A stretch of DNA of 9,255 nt from Actinomycetota bacterium. GTDB lineage: Bacteria; Actinomycetota; Acidimicrobiia; Acidimicrobiales; Acidimicrobiaceae. The notes under the pieces were generated by a model, which saw only the letters and a program-made list of their open reading frames with translations, made no database searches and was not told the DNA's origin. The translations under genes were made by a program, and so were the position numbers. The stretch lies in assembly GCA_027318945.1 (NCBI GenBank), contig DAHVOF010000192.1, positions 1 through 9,255 of the forward strand, given 5' to 3'. This document shows, piece by piece, positions 4,849 through 9,255 of this stretch (position 1 is its first letter; every line of letters starts with the position of its first letter).

Positions 4849-4992
4849 CTTACCTCTGTTAAAGGATAGTGGTGCAACCTTTAATAACCCGCTCGGCTGT
4901 GAAAGTTTCGTTGAATTGCGCGTGTTCTCGCTCGAACTAAGAGCGTGGAGTTGCAACCTTGCGTACCGGATCCCACGCTGCCGCGCAAACTG
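4849..4992 (-). other. Intergenic stretch with short repeats
   Basis: This is the longest gap in the right arm (144 bp). The nine-base word TGCAACCTT occurs at 4873-4881 and again at 4952-4960. A 5-bp stem (CGCTC 4929-4933 with GAGCG 4941-4945) lies between them. The only ORF across it is an unsupported TTG extension of the hydrolase. I see no convincing promoter, but a gap this long in a tightly packed run suggests a control or processing site ahead of the two lytic enzymes. Confidence 0.35.
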
Positions 4993-5349
4993 TTATGCCA
5001 AGGGCGCAATCGGCTGCAATGTCGTCGGATCAACCTTGACCTGAGACTGCTCGTAAGCAGCCAGCCCAGCTTGAGCCGCCTTGGTAAAAGCATCAGCCAG
5101 CGCAGAGACTCCGGCAGGCAGAACGCCGTCCGCTTGCATGATCTGAAATCCGCTGGAAATTGCCTGAAGCAGCGTTGCAGCGTTGACAGTGATGGCTCCG
5201 TTCGCGCCGGTCAGGTCGGCTTTGATCGCGCTGATTGCCGACAAGATTCCCTGAGCAAGAGACTGGTACTGAACCGGGATGACACCCGCTCCGGCGAGGG
5301 CCGGTTCTACAATACCGATGACAAGCATGATGATGTTTGCGATTCCCAT
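4993..5349 (-). CDS. 118-aa hydrophobic Ala-rich protein, unknown role
   Basis: The start ATG (5347-5349) overlaps the upstream TAA by one base (TAATG) with an AAGGTG ribosome site. The frame runs open well upstream through two other genes, but that part is not credible. The N-terminus MGIANIIMLVIGIVEPALAG is a strong hydrophobic segment (about 3-23). After it come long apolar helices rich in Ala, Ile, Ser and Gln (about 28-60 and 75-107), ending PTTLQPIAPLA. It may be a membrane-associated or exported helical protein. Its place just before the lytic enzymes makes a holin or other lysis role possible, but the sequence does not settle this. I do not recognise the family. Confidence 0.78.
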   Translation of the reverse strand: MGIANIIMLVIGIVEPALAGAGVIPVQYQSLAQGILSAISAIKADLTGANGAITVNAATLLQAISSGFQIMQADGVLPAGVSALADAFTKAAQAGLAAYEQSQVKVDPTTLQPIAPLA

Positions 5350-5705
5350 TAGTTCACCTTCGGAGCCGCACTGAGGTCGGCCTGTACCTTGTTGAGAGCA
5401 GCTTGCGCCGCTGCTGGGGAGACGCTCGGATTGACGCTCACGGCAGTGTGGTACGTCTGCCATGCTGCTTCCGCGACGTTGTAGTCCATGATCGCCTGGT
5501 CCACATACGGCTTCAGGACTGCATTGGTCTTTGCGCTGGTTTTCAGACTGTTGAGCGACGCCTGAGCAACCATTAGAGAGTCGTAGATTGCCTGATCGGT
5601 CTGGTTGGCCGCACCGGGGACTAATGTTGCCGGGTTGGTCGCAGTCGGTCGGCATCCCACCAGCAAAGCCGCTCCGAGAATCACTGTTGCAAGTACTCGC
5701 TTCAT
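5349..5705 (-). CDS. Lipoprotein, possible outer-membrane spanin or lysis accessory
   Basis: This 118-aa protein has a textbook lipoprotein signal: MKRVLATVILGAALLVGC, lipobox LVGC, with Cys18 lipidated after cleavage. The residue at +2 is Arg, not Asp, so it would be sorted to the outer membrane by E. coli rules. The mature part is about 100 residues of Ala-rich helix with a Pro-containing linker (PTATNPATLVPGAANQ) and a Ser/Pro loop near 93-99. GGAG lies seven bases before the ATG. It sits between a small helical protein and a hydrophobic protein in the lysis region. An o-spanin would fit the location and lipidation, but no partner i-spanin with N-terminal TM and coiled coil is evident, so the role is unproven. 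Confidence 0.82.
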   Translation of the reverse strand: MKRVLATVILGAALLVGCRPTATNPATLVPGAANQTDQAIYDSLMVAQASLNSLKTSAKTNAVLKPYVDQAIMDYNVAEAAWQTYHTAVSVNPSVSPAAAQAALNKVQADLSAAPKVN

Positions 5706-5717
5706 ATTGCTCCTTCG

Positions 5718-5891
5718 TTAAAACGGTAGATTGTCCATCTCCTGCACCTTGCTGCGAACTTTTTCCTTGAGCATGTTCAGGTCTTTCAGGATAGTGTTCT
5801 GCGCATCCGGTGACATGCTCTTCCACAGAGTACCGCAGCGAAGAGCCTCCAGCTTCCCAATCCTCTCCAAGATGGCCGATTCTGCGCTCAC
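5718..5891 (-). CDS. 57-aa helical protein (GTG start)
   Basis: A GTG at 5889-5891, eight bases after AAGGA and three bases after the upstream TAG, opens a 57-codon gene ending in TAA at 5718-5720. The product (MSAESAILERIGKLEALRCG at the start, VQEMDNLPF at the end) is charged and mostly helical, with heptad-like spacing of Ile and Leu, so a short coiled coil is likely. There is no membrane segment. It fills a gap between two well-supported genes that would otherwise hold about 190 bp of non-coding DNA. Function unknown. Confidence 0.72.
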   Translation of the reverse strand: MSAESAILERIGKLEALRCGTLWKSMSPDAQNTILKDLNMLKEKVRSKVQEMDNLPF

Positions 5892-5894
5892 TTG

Positions 5895-6119
5895 CTAATC
5901 CTTGGCCGGTCCTACCGGCTGCTGAGGGTCTTCGACGTGGCGAACAGGAACCGCCGCACGAATAGCGCTGCGCATCCACGTCCACCATTCCTGAACGCTT
6001 CGGGGAACTGAGGCTGGCATTGTGGACGCAACCGCCAGAACGATGACTTCCAGCGCCGTCCGATAGGCTTCCGCATGTGCGCTGACATTACCGAGAACCG
6101 CTGATATGATTGGACCCAT
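5895..6119 (-). CDS. 74-aa protein with a hydrophobic segment
   Basis: The ATG at 6119 overlaps the upstream TGA (TGATG) and has GGAGG four bases before it. This fixes the start against an ATG 28 codons upstream inside the neighbour. The protein has a hydrophobic stretch at about 21-35 (TALEVIVLAVASTMP), an aromatic amphipathic patch (EWWTWMRSAIRAAV, 47-60) and a Pro/Asp-rich tail. It is probably membrane-bound or peripheral. It sits beside a two-TM holin-like gene, so a lysis-timing or holin-partner role is possible. No family recognised. Confidence 0.75.
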   Translation of the reverse strand: MGPIISAVLGNVSAHAEAYRTALEVIVLAVASTMPASVPRSVQEWWTWMRSAIRAAVPVRHVEDPQQPVGPAKD

Positions 6120-6340
6120 CAGTCCTCCGTCCCTTCCCGCTCCCACTCGCGCATAAATGCGCTGGCCAGAACCGTGCCGACGATCACGCTGGAGAGAATC
6201 CAAAGAAACATTCGCTCATCCGGAGCCGGATCAGGTGTGAACATCCATGCCATACCCACGACAAAAAGCAGCACCAGATTCACTCCACGCAAGCTGTTGA
6301 GCAAGATACGGCCCGTCAATCCGAGCACATAGGAGTACAT
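6119..6340 (-). CDS. Two-TM membrane protein, holin-like
   Basis: From ATG 6340 (TGATG overlap with the upstream stop, GGTGG upstream) the protein is 73 aa. It has two hydrophobic segments, about 20-36 (NLVLLFVVGMAWMF) and 44-62 (FLWILSSVIVGTVLASAF), separated by a short PDPAPDE turn, and an acidic end (MREWEREGTED). Size, two spans, short loop and charged tail suit a class II-type holin, although holin sequences are too varied to assign by eye. The same frame is open to an ATG at 6439 with a very strong ribosome site (AAGAGGAAGG). That start would give a 106-aa form with a basic N-terminal extension containing GIFLLVPLL. A dual-start gene is therefore possible. Confidence 0.72.
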   Translation of the reverse strand: MYSYVLGLTGRILLNSLRGVNLVLLFVVGMAWMFTPDPAPDERMFLWILSSVIVGTVLASAFMREWEREGTED

Positions 6341-6576
6341 CAGTGCCACCACTTTCTGATTCCGCCACCGTTGCAGAAGCGGCACCAGTAAGAATATACC
6401 CCGATACGGTACTCGCCTACCCCCTCGCACATGGCGCATTCCTTCCTCTTACCGAACAGGATTGCCCAGCCTCGCAGGAAGTTGTCAACGAACTCAAGTA
6501 GCGTCTTAATTGTTTTTCCTCCCGCTTGAACATCCACACCAGATACAGCACAATCACAAACCCCGATGTTAACCAT
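6340..6576 (-). CDS. DnaJ-type zinc-finger ORF, start uncertain
   Basis: The frame encodes CAMCEGVGEY, then ten residues, then WCRFCNGGG: two CxxCxGxG-like knuckles as in DnaJ-type zinc domains. The ending GIRKWWH runs into a TGATG junction with the next gene, which supports translation of this frame. The start is unclear. The ATG at 6576 has no ribosome site, and the ATG at 6432, which has AAGGA upstream, would omit the first CxxC. The part upstream (LLEFVDNFLRGWAILFGKRKE) also looks like real protein. Entry by a rare start codon after GGGAGG, or by -1 frameshift from the overlapping membrane gene, are possible ways to make a full zinc site. The listed start is the longest option, not a proven one. 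Confidence 0.55.
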   Translation of the reverse strand: MVNIGVCDCAVSGVDVQAGGKTIKTLLEFVDNFLRGWAILFGKRKECAMCEGVGEYRIGVYSYWCRFCNGGGIRKWWH

Positions 6577-6611
6577 GCGAAGATACGCGCCAAGATGCCG
6601 AGCGCCATCAT
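6417..6611 (-). CDS. Small single-pass membrane protein
   Basis: The ATG at 6611 overlaps the upstream TGA (ATGA) and has GGAGGGG five bases before it, so translation from here is well supported. The 64-aa product has a membrane segment at about 4-28 (LGILARIFAWLTSGFVIVLY), a basic stretch (FKREEKQLRRYL), then a less natural Cys/Ser/Arg tail (SLTTSCEAGQSC to NAPCARG). The tail overlaps the zinc-finger frame in another phase, so only the first 40 or so residues look constrained. It could be a small phage membrane protein of the lysis region, or the first half of a frameshifted fusion with the zinc-finger frame. Confidence 0.65.
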   Translation of the reverse strand: MMALGILARIFAWLTSGFVIVLYLVWMFKREEKQLRRYLSSLTTSCEAGQSCSVRGRNAPCARG

Positions 6612-6865
6612 TTCTGCCCCTCCACCACCACCAGCGCCTTCTCCAGCTTCACGCCTTCCAGATACTCAACAATGCGCACAAACCGCGAGCCAAGCGCTAC
6701 ACGGCCATGAAGCGCCGCACTCAGCCATGTCTTTCCAACAACAATGCCCGCTTCGGCAAGAATCGCGATCATCCGCTTCTGGCCGCCAGAAATCTCGATG
6801 TAGCTTTTCATCACCTCAATCTGTTCTGCTTTGGTCAGACTCGTTCTGGACTTACCAATTACCAT
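6608..6865 (-). CDS. 85-aa candidate helix-turn-helix regulator
   Basis: The protein is basic and helical. Residues about 31-56 (RMIAILAEAGIVVGKTWLSA and following ALHGR) have the spacing of a Cro/XRE-like helix-turn-helix, with a following helix SRFVRIVEYLEG. This is a pattern judgement, and a match to a known repressor is not claimed. The start ATG (6865) has no Shine-Dalgarno site. A promoter-like sequence upstream would place transcription start at or next to this ATG, so the mRNA may be leaderless. The stop overlaps the next start as ATGA. In this position it could act as a late-gene or self regulator. Confidence 0.6.
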   Translation of the reverse strand: MVIGKSRTSLTKAEQIEVMKSYIEISGGQKRMIAILAEAGIVVGKTWLSAALHGRVALGSRFVRIVEYLEGVKLEKALVVVEGQK

Positions 6866-6871
6866 GCACCG

Positions 6872-6900
6872 ACAGTAACCCGAAACCGGGAACTTGTCAA
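6872..6900 (-). promoter_or_regulatory. Candidate sigma70-type promoter with palindrome in the spacer
   Basis: On the - strand TTGACA (6895-6900) is a perfect -35 box. After a 17-base spacer comes TACTGT (6872-6877), a weak -10 that keeps T1, A2 and T6. A perfect 12-base inverted repeat, CCCG-AAAC-CGGG on the + strand (6879-6890), fills the spacer and could be an operator. The expected +1 is about 6865, the first base of the ATG. The -35 box overlaps the stop of the 27-aa gene. Confidence 0.45.
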
Positions 6901-6980
6901 GCCGAAGGAATGATGGGTTGTGGCGGCGTTGGGTTGGGGTCGTTCGGGTCGCGTGGTTGAGTCGGAGGTGTAGTTGACAT
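6897..6980 (-). CDS. 27-aa proline-rich peptide
   Basis: ATG 6980, with AAAGGT about eight bases upstream, opens a 27-codon gene: MSTTPPTQPRDPN and onward to QPIIPSA. Ten of its 27 residues are proline and there are no hydrophobic spans, so it should be extended and flexible. It begins six bases downstream of the preceding stop. The same frame runs open further upstream but that part overlaps the coiled-coil gene. Proline-rich tiny proteins occur near phage lysis genes (Rz1 is a known case), but this one has no lipoprotein signal. It may be a linker-like virion peptide or a translated leader. Confidence 0.5.
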   Translation of the reverse strand: MSTTPPTQPRDPNDPNPTPPQPIIPSA

Positions 6981-6985
6981 GCCAG

Positions 6986-7363
6986 CTACCTTTCTGTGTA
7001 GTGAGTTCCAGCATCCTGCTGGGTAGTCTGGGCTGAATTGATGAGGGCAATCTTCTTGCCATCGCATCCGTGCATCATCTCGATGAAAGCAAAGATAGTT
7101 CCTAAAGCAAGGATTCTCAGGTTCCACTTGCGGTCAGTCGCACGCGCGGCCAGCTCTCGGCGGCGATCCTCAATCTCTCGTTCCGCCTGTTGCGCGTTGG
7201 ATCGGCTCACAAAGTCCGTCATCATTCGGAGAAAGCCATCTTTGCCACCGTTGTACAGGTCTTTTTCCACGCGGGCTAGCCTCGTCGCGTTCGCTGCGCT
7301 CGTCTGCTCCAGTTGGTTCACGCGACCGTACAAGTTCTCCAGCCCCTTCTTTTCCTCGGTCAC
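6986..7363 (-). CDS. XhlA-like coiled-coil protein with C-terminal membrane segment
   Basis: The start is GTG at 7361-7363, after GGGGG about three bases upstream. The 125 residues begin with a heptad-rich coiled coil (LENLYGRVNQLEQTSAANAT and on to VEKDLYN, about 8-38), then a long charged helix (QQAEREIEDRRRELAARATD, about 58-78), then a hydrophobic segment at about 82-98 (LRILALGTIFAFIEMM) and a polar tail of about 25 residues. Coiled coil followed by a C-terminal span is the layout of XhlA-type phage proteins, which associate with the membrane and help holin-endolysin lysis. The tail after the span is longer than usual. The frame upstream is open past a single TGA (7385-7387). Confidence 0.75.
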   Translation of the reverse strand: MTEEKKGLENLYGRVNQLEQTSAANATRLARVEKDLYNGGKDGFLRMMTDFVSRSNAQQAEREIEDRRRELAARATDRKWNLRILALGTIFAFIEMMHGCDGKKIALINSAQTTQQDAGTHYTER

Positions 7364-7384
7364 AATGCCCCCAGCATCATGGAC

Positions 7385-7459
7385 TCACCACCCCATCCGA
7401 TTTGCCCCACCACAGTTTCGCGGCTTGCCTATTACTGGAACCCAGGGGCTTACTGCCAA
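7385..7459 (-). other. Possible remnant or micro-ORF upstream of the coiled-coil gene
   Basis: In the frame of the coiled-coil gene, this stretch reads LAVSPWVPVIGKPRNCGG, then ANRMGW, then TGA. After the TGA the frame continues VHDAGGIVTEEKK into the annotated gene. The peptide looks natural (Trp, Pro, Cys and Gly well placed). Only a TTG is available as a start, without a ribosome site, and it overlaps the last codons of the upstream gene. It could be a 24-aa micro-ORF or the front of a longer gene cut by one nonsense change. Confidence 0.3.
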
Positions 7460-8094
7460 ACGTAATTCACATCTCCGACTTCAACCGAGTAGGCTCCCCC
7501 CGAAGCTCCAAGGTCAAGCTGTACCTGAAAGATCGCTCCGTCGGCCCAGCCTAATTGCTTGGCCGCTGCGTTGTGGAGAGACGCTGGGACTGGAAAATCC
7601 ACTCCATCGAGGTTCATAGAGAGAACAGAAGCCGTATGCGCCACTTCGTCAAAGGCGTACTCAATCGCGTATTTGTAGCGAACGTTGGGTGTGAGCTTGC
7701 CTGGTTTCTCCCCTGTGTCAAGCCATGCTCCAGTAGCGTCGGCAACCTGAAGCATCCCATCTTCTTCGTAGTTGATCTGCGCCGATAGGTTGTACGTCCA
7801 GCCGTTGACCGTCAGAATCGTATCCGTCTCGATTGCCTGCGCTACTTTCGGCGCATTCGCATCTGTAGCCAACGAAAAAGTAAGCGCCAGCGAGCCTGTA
7901 TTCGGCAATACTGGCCGCGTGATGTACGCCTCAAAGTCGCTGTAGGCTGGCCCCTCGATGTAGATGAGCGCTCCTGAACCCGAAGGCAGAGGACTCACTA
8001 CACCGTATTTCGTTGGCACGTTGCCACCGATCTTCGATCCATCGTTCGGCAGATGATGACTCCACTGCGGATTCTCTACGCTGTCTGTTATCAC
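7450..8094 (-). CDS. 214-aa beta-rich protein, probable virion or lectin-like component
   Basis: A GTG at 8092-8094, with GGGGA about seven bases upstream, starts this gene, and it overlaps the previous stop as GTGA. The protein is almost all beta pattern: alternating strands such as ALIYIEGPAYSDFEAYITRP, LALTFSLATDAN, TILTVNGWTYNLSAQINYEE, VRYKYAIEYAFD, TASVLSMNLDGV and IFQVQLDLGASGGAYSVEVG. That strand series, with a final GDVNYVWQ, resembles a concanavalin-like or LamG-like jelly roll, often used to bind sugars. Its place just after the tail fibre points to a virion protein for host recognition. There is no signal peptide or catalytic motif. The fold call is by pattern only and I know no exact family. 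Confidence 0.72.
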   Translation of the reverse strand: MITDSVENPQWSHHLPNDGSKIGGNVPTKYGVVSPLPSGSGALIYIEGPAYSDFEAYITRPVLPNTGSLALTFSLATDANAPKVAQAIETDTILTVNGWTYNLSAQINYEEDGMLQVADATGAWLDTGEKPGKLTPNVRYKYAIEYAFDEVAHTASVLSMNLDGVDFPVPASLHNAAAKQLGWADGAIFQVQLDLGASGGAYSVEVGDVNYVWQ

Positions 8095-8309
8095 TGAATA
8101 TCCCCAATTTCCTCAACCTTTTTGCCAGCCTTGAAAGCCTCAGTCATCCTGATAGCTCTGTTGATGTTGCCTGTCTTCAGGATACTTGATACAAGAATGT
8201 GAAAGTTCCATGCTCGCTTCATCGACGCTCTAATCTGCACCATTATCTCTGGCGGGAACTCATCGCAGTGAGCGCCGAACCATTGCGCGAATATTTGATC
8301 GAAGGTCAT
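8091..8309 (-). CDS. 72-aa helical protein, unknown function
   Basis: The ATG at 8307-8309 is chosen because it lies just after the tail-fibre stop (8315-8317). A GTG at 8327 would add six residues and overlap that stop, and neither has a good ribosome site. The protein is mostly helical: MTFDQIFAQWFGAHCDEFPP, then a long amphipathic region (MVQIRASMKRAWNFHILVSS) and a basic-acidic end (AFKAGKKVEEIGDIQ). It is soluble, with one Cys. Size and place directly after a tail fibre could fit a small tail-fibre assembly chaperone, but no signature is seen. The stop overlaps the next gene's GTG. Confidence 0.65.
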   Translation of the reverse strand: MTFDQIFAQWFGAHCDEFPPEIMVQIRASMKRAWNFHILVSSILKTGNINRAIRMTEAFKAGKKVEEIGDIQ

Positions 8310-8314
8310 AGCGC

Positions 8315-9255
8315 TCAATTCATGCACACATACATGAAGTAGTATTGCGTGGAAGCCAGCGGCGTTTGATTGGCTTGTACTTGGAAACTAGTGGTTAAAG
8401 AGTTATTGATTCCCGGCTGTAACGCTGCCGCTGTTTCTGGAGACGACCCGCCGCCAGGGCTGACAACACAATTTTGGCTATAAGATAATGCTGTTGTCCA
8501 TGAAATAGTGAATAAAGATCCCGTTGTAGGAGATGTTCCCGTGGTTAGCTGCACCATGCCATTCAGGTTTGTACATTCGTTCCTAGAACTTGTATAACAC
8601 GATACGGCTGCCCCTGAGCCTGCCGCCGCATCGACAGCGAAAGTGACCGTTTCCGCTCCAGACAAATTTGAAGATTGCAAGTTAGAATACGATTGAACCC
8701 CGGTCCAATTCTGCGCGATGTTCGTTTCCGCGATGGTCCCTGTGTTCGCGGGTAAAGTTGCTATAAAGCCACCGCTCAATGATTGTGGAAGTATTTCAGT
8801 GGTTCCCGCATGATTAAAGTCAATACTAGGAAAACTTTGCGTCGCTGTAAATGTTTGCGAAAGATTTAATTCCGCTAAAGTTCCCGTATTGGCTGGGATT
8901 GTCGCCGTAAAACCTCCAGACGCGGATTGAGCGATTAGATTTGTTGTTCCAGCGTGAGAAAAATTTAAGCCCCCAGATTGTAAATTGAGCGTACCAGTGA
9001 TAGTTCCGCCAGGTGCTACGATATTGTTGAATGCCGATGTCTGATTGTTGCCACCTGTGCCACCGTTTCCTACTGCCAGCGGAACATCCAGATTCAGTGC
9101 TCCTGTCATCGTACCACCTGCGAGGGGAAGCGCACCGAGATTCGTCAGCGCTTGCGCCGCAGTTGTTGCGCCTGTGCCGCCGTTTCCTACTGCCAGCGGA
9201 ACATCCAGATTCAGTGCTCCTGTCATCGTACCACCTGCGAGGGGAAGCGCACCGA
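8315..9255 (-). CDS. Tail-fibre or tail-spike protein (N-terminus outside window)
   Basis: At least 313 residues run from the window edge to a TGA at 8315-8317. The N-terminal visible part has a 39-aa repeat containing TMTGALNLDVPLAVGNGGTG, then ATTAAQALTNLGALPLAGG, the NGGTGAT-AA-AL-NLG type found in many phage tail fibres. Two 48-aa units follow (from NFSHAGTT and DFNHAGTT to about residue 183 counted from Met at 9226), each with SGGF, AT, PANTGT and a short helix. The C-terminal domain of about 115 residues is Ser/Thr/Asn-rich with four Cys (SCYTSSRNEC, QNCVV, YVCMN) and may be a trimeric receptor-binding tip. Beta-helical trimers are expected. The DNA for the distal part (about 8320-9000) looks more AT-rich than its surroundings, which fits exchange of host-range modules. 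Confidence 0.9.
   Translation of the reverse strand, partial: GALPLAGGTMTGALNLDVPLAVGNGGTGATTAAQALTNLGALPLAGGTMTGALNLDVPLAVGNGGTGGNNQTSAFNNIVAPGGTITGTLNLQSGGLNFSHAGTTNLIAQSASGGFTATIPANTGTLAELNLSQTFTATQSFPSIDFNHAGTTEILPQSLSGGFIATLPANTGTIAETNIAQNWTGVQSYSNLQSSNLSGAETVTFAVDAAAGSGAAVSCYTSSRNECTNLNGMVQLTTGTSPTTGSLFTISWTTALSYSQNCVVSPGGGSSPETAAALQPGINNSLTTSFQVQANQTPLASTQYYFMYVCMN
8678..8965 (-). repeat. Two tandem 48-aa (144-bp) units in the tail fibre
   Basis: Two successive units share the phrases HAGTT, SGGF, AT, PANTGT and a Q-x-(F/W)-T turn. They are similar at the protein level but diverged in DNA, so this duplication is older than the 117-bp one next to it. Confidence 0.75.
9056..9255 (-). 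repeat. 117-bp tandem repeat in the tail fibre, cut by the window edge
   Basis: Positions 9056-9138 and 9173-9255 are identical except at 9062/9179. The period is 117 bp (39 codons) and the repeat runs off the edge, so the copy number is unknown. Near identity means recent duplication, or a possible assembly collapse or expansion point. Confidence 0.9.

Noticed and set aside
4993..5988. A 331-aa leftward ORF
   Set aside because: Only the last 118 codons have a supported start. The upstream part runs through three better-supported genes in other frames and is Ser/Arg/Gly/Cys-rich, as shadow frames are.
7038..7619. A 193-aa rightward ORF opposite the XhlA-like gene
   Set aside because: It has low-complexity Ser/Arg/Pro composition, no ribosome site, and lies antisense to a coherent coiled-coil gene.
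8315..9255. Diversity-generating retroelement targeting the tail fibre
   Set aside because: No reverse transcriptase, template repeat or matching variable repeat is visible in the window. The internal repeats are ordinary fibre modules.
1..9255. tRNA or rRNA genes
   Set aside because: No cloverleaf with a TTCGAATC-like T arm or any rRNA-like stretch was seen on either strand by eye. A tRNA search program would be decisive.

Overview
The window reads as part of a tailed double-stranded DNA phage or prophage genome. The evidence is a tail-fibre protein with NGGTG-type repeats, a GH24 endolysin, XhlA-like and holin-like membrane proteins, an HNH endonuclease, and many very small genes joined by ATGA, TGATG or GTGA junctions. 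Two genes carry lipoprotein signal peptides and most genes have good Shine-Dalgarno sites, which fits a Gram-negative-type host. A degenerate response-regulator receiver protein with a CARKRGPK-like tail reminds me of proteins from Acidobacteriota mobile DNA. That host guess is weak and is inference only. No integrase, terminase or portal gene is visible, so phage and prophage cannot be told apart.

Left arm (1-3975, + strand): a rightward run of small accessory genes. In order these are a partial helical protein, a single-pass membrane protein, a lipoprotein, a small Cys-rich protein, a degenerate receiver, an HNH endonuclease, a leucine-rich repeat protein built from five 63-bp units, four tiny or membrane genes (43, 70, 49 and 40 aa), a phage ASCH-like gene broken by an in-frame TAA, and a 58-aa Cys-rich protein. 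Four starts in this arm are preceded by a short hairpin followed by a Shine-Dalgarno site. The hairpins fall into two sequence families with two copies each.

Right arm (3959-9255, - strand): a leftward late-type run. In transcription order it holds a tail fibre (5' part outside the window), a 72-aa protein, a 214-aa beta-rich probable virion protein, an XhlA-like coiled-coil/membrane protein, a 27-aa proline-rich peptide, a candidate HTH protein with its own promoter-like sequence, a membrane protein, a zinc-finger ORF, a two-TM holin-like protein, a 74-aa hydrophobic protein, a 57-aa helical protein, a lipoprotein, a 118-aa hydrophobic Ala-rich protein, a permuted papain-like (NlpC/P60-related) hydrolase and the endolysin. 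The last part looks like host lysis: membrane proteins to time and permit lysis, followed by two putative wall- or envelope-cleaving enzymes.

The two arms converge at 3959-3975, where the last genes overlap by 17 bp beside a long imperfect hairpin. The points most worth checking are the hairpin start-associated elements, the broken ASCH-like gene, the apparently leaderless HTH gene with a palindrome in its promoter spacer, the three-frame overlap at 6340-6611 and the Cys-for-Thr change in the endolysin active site.
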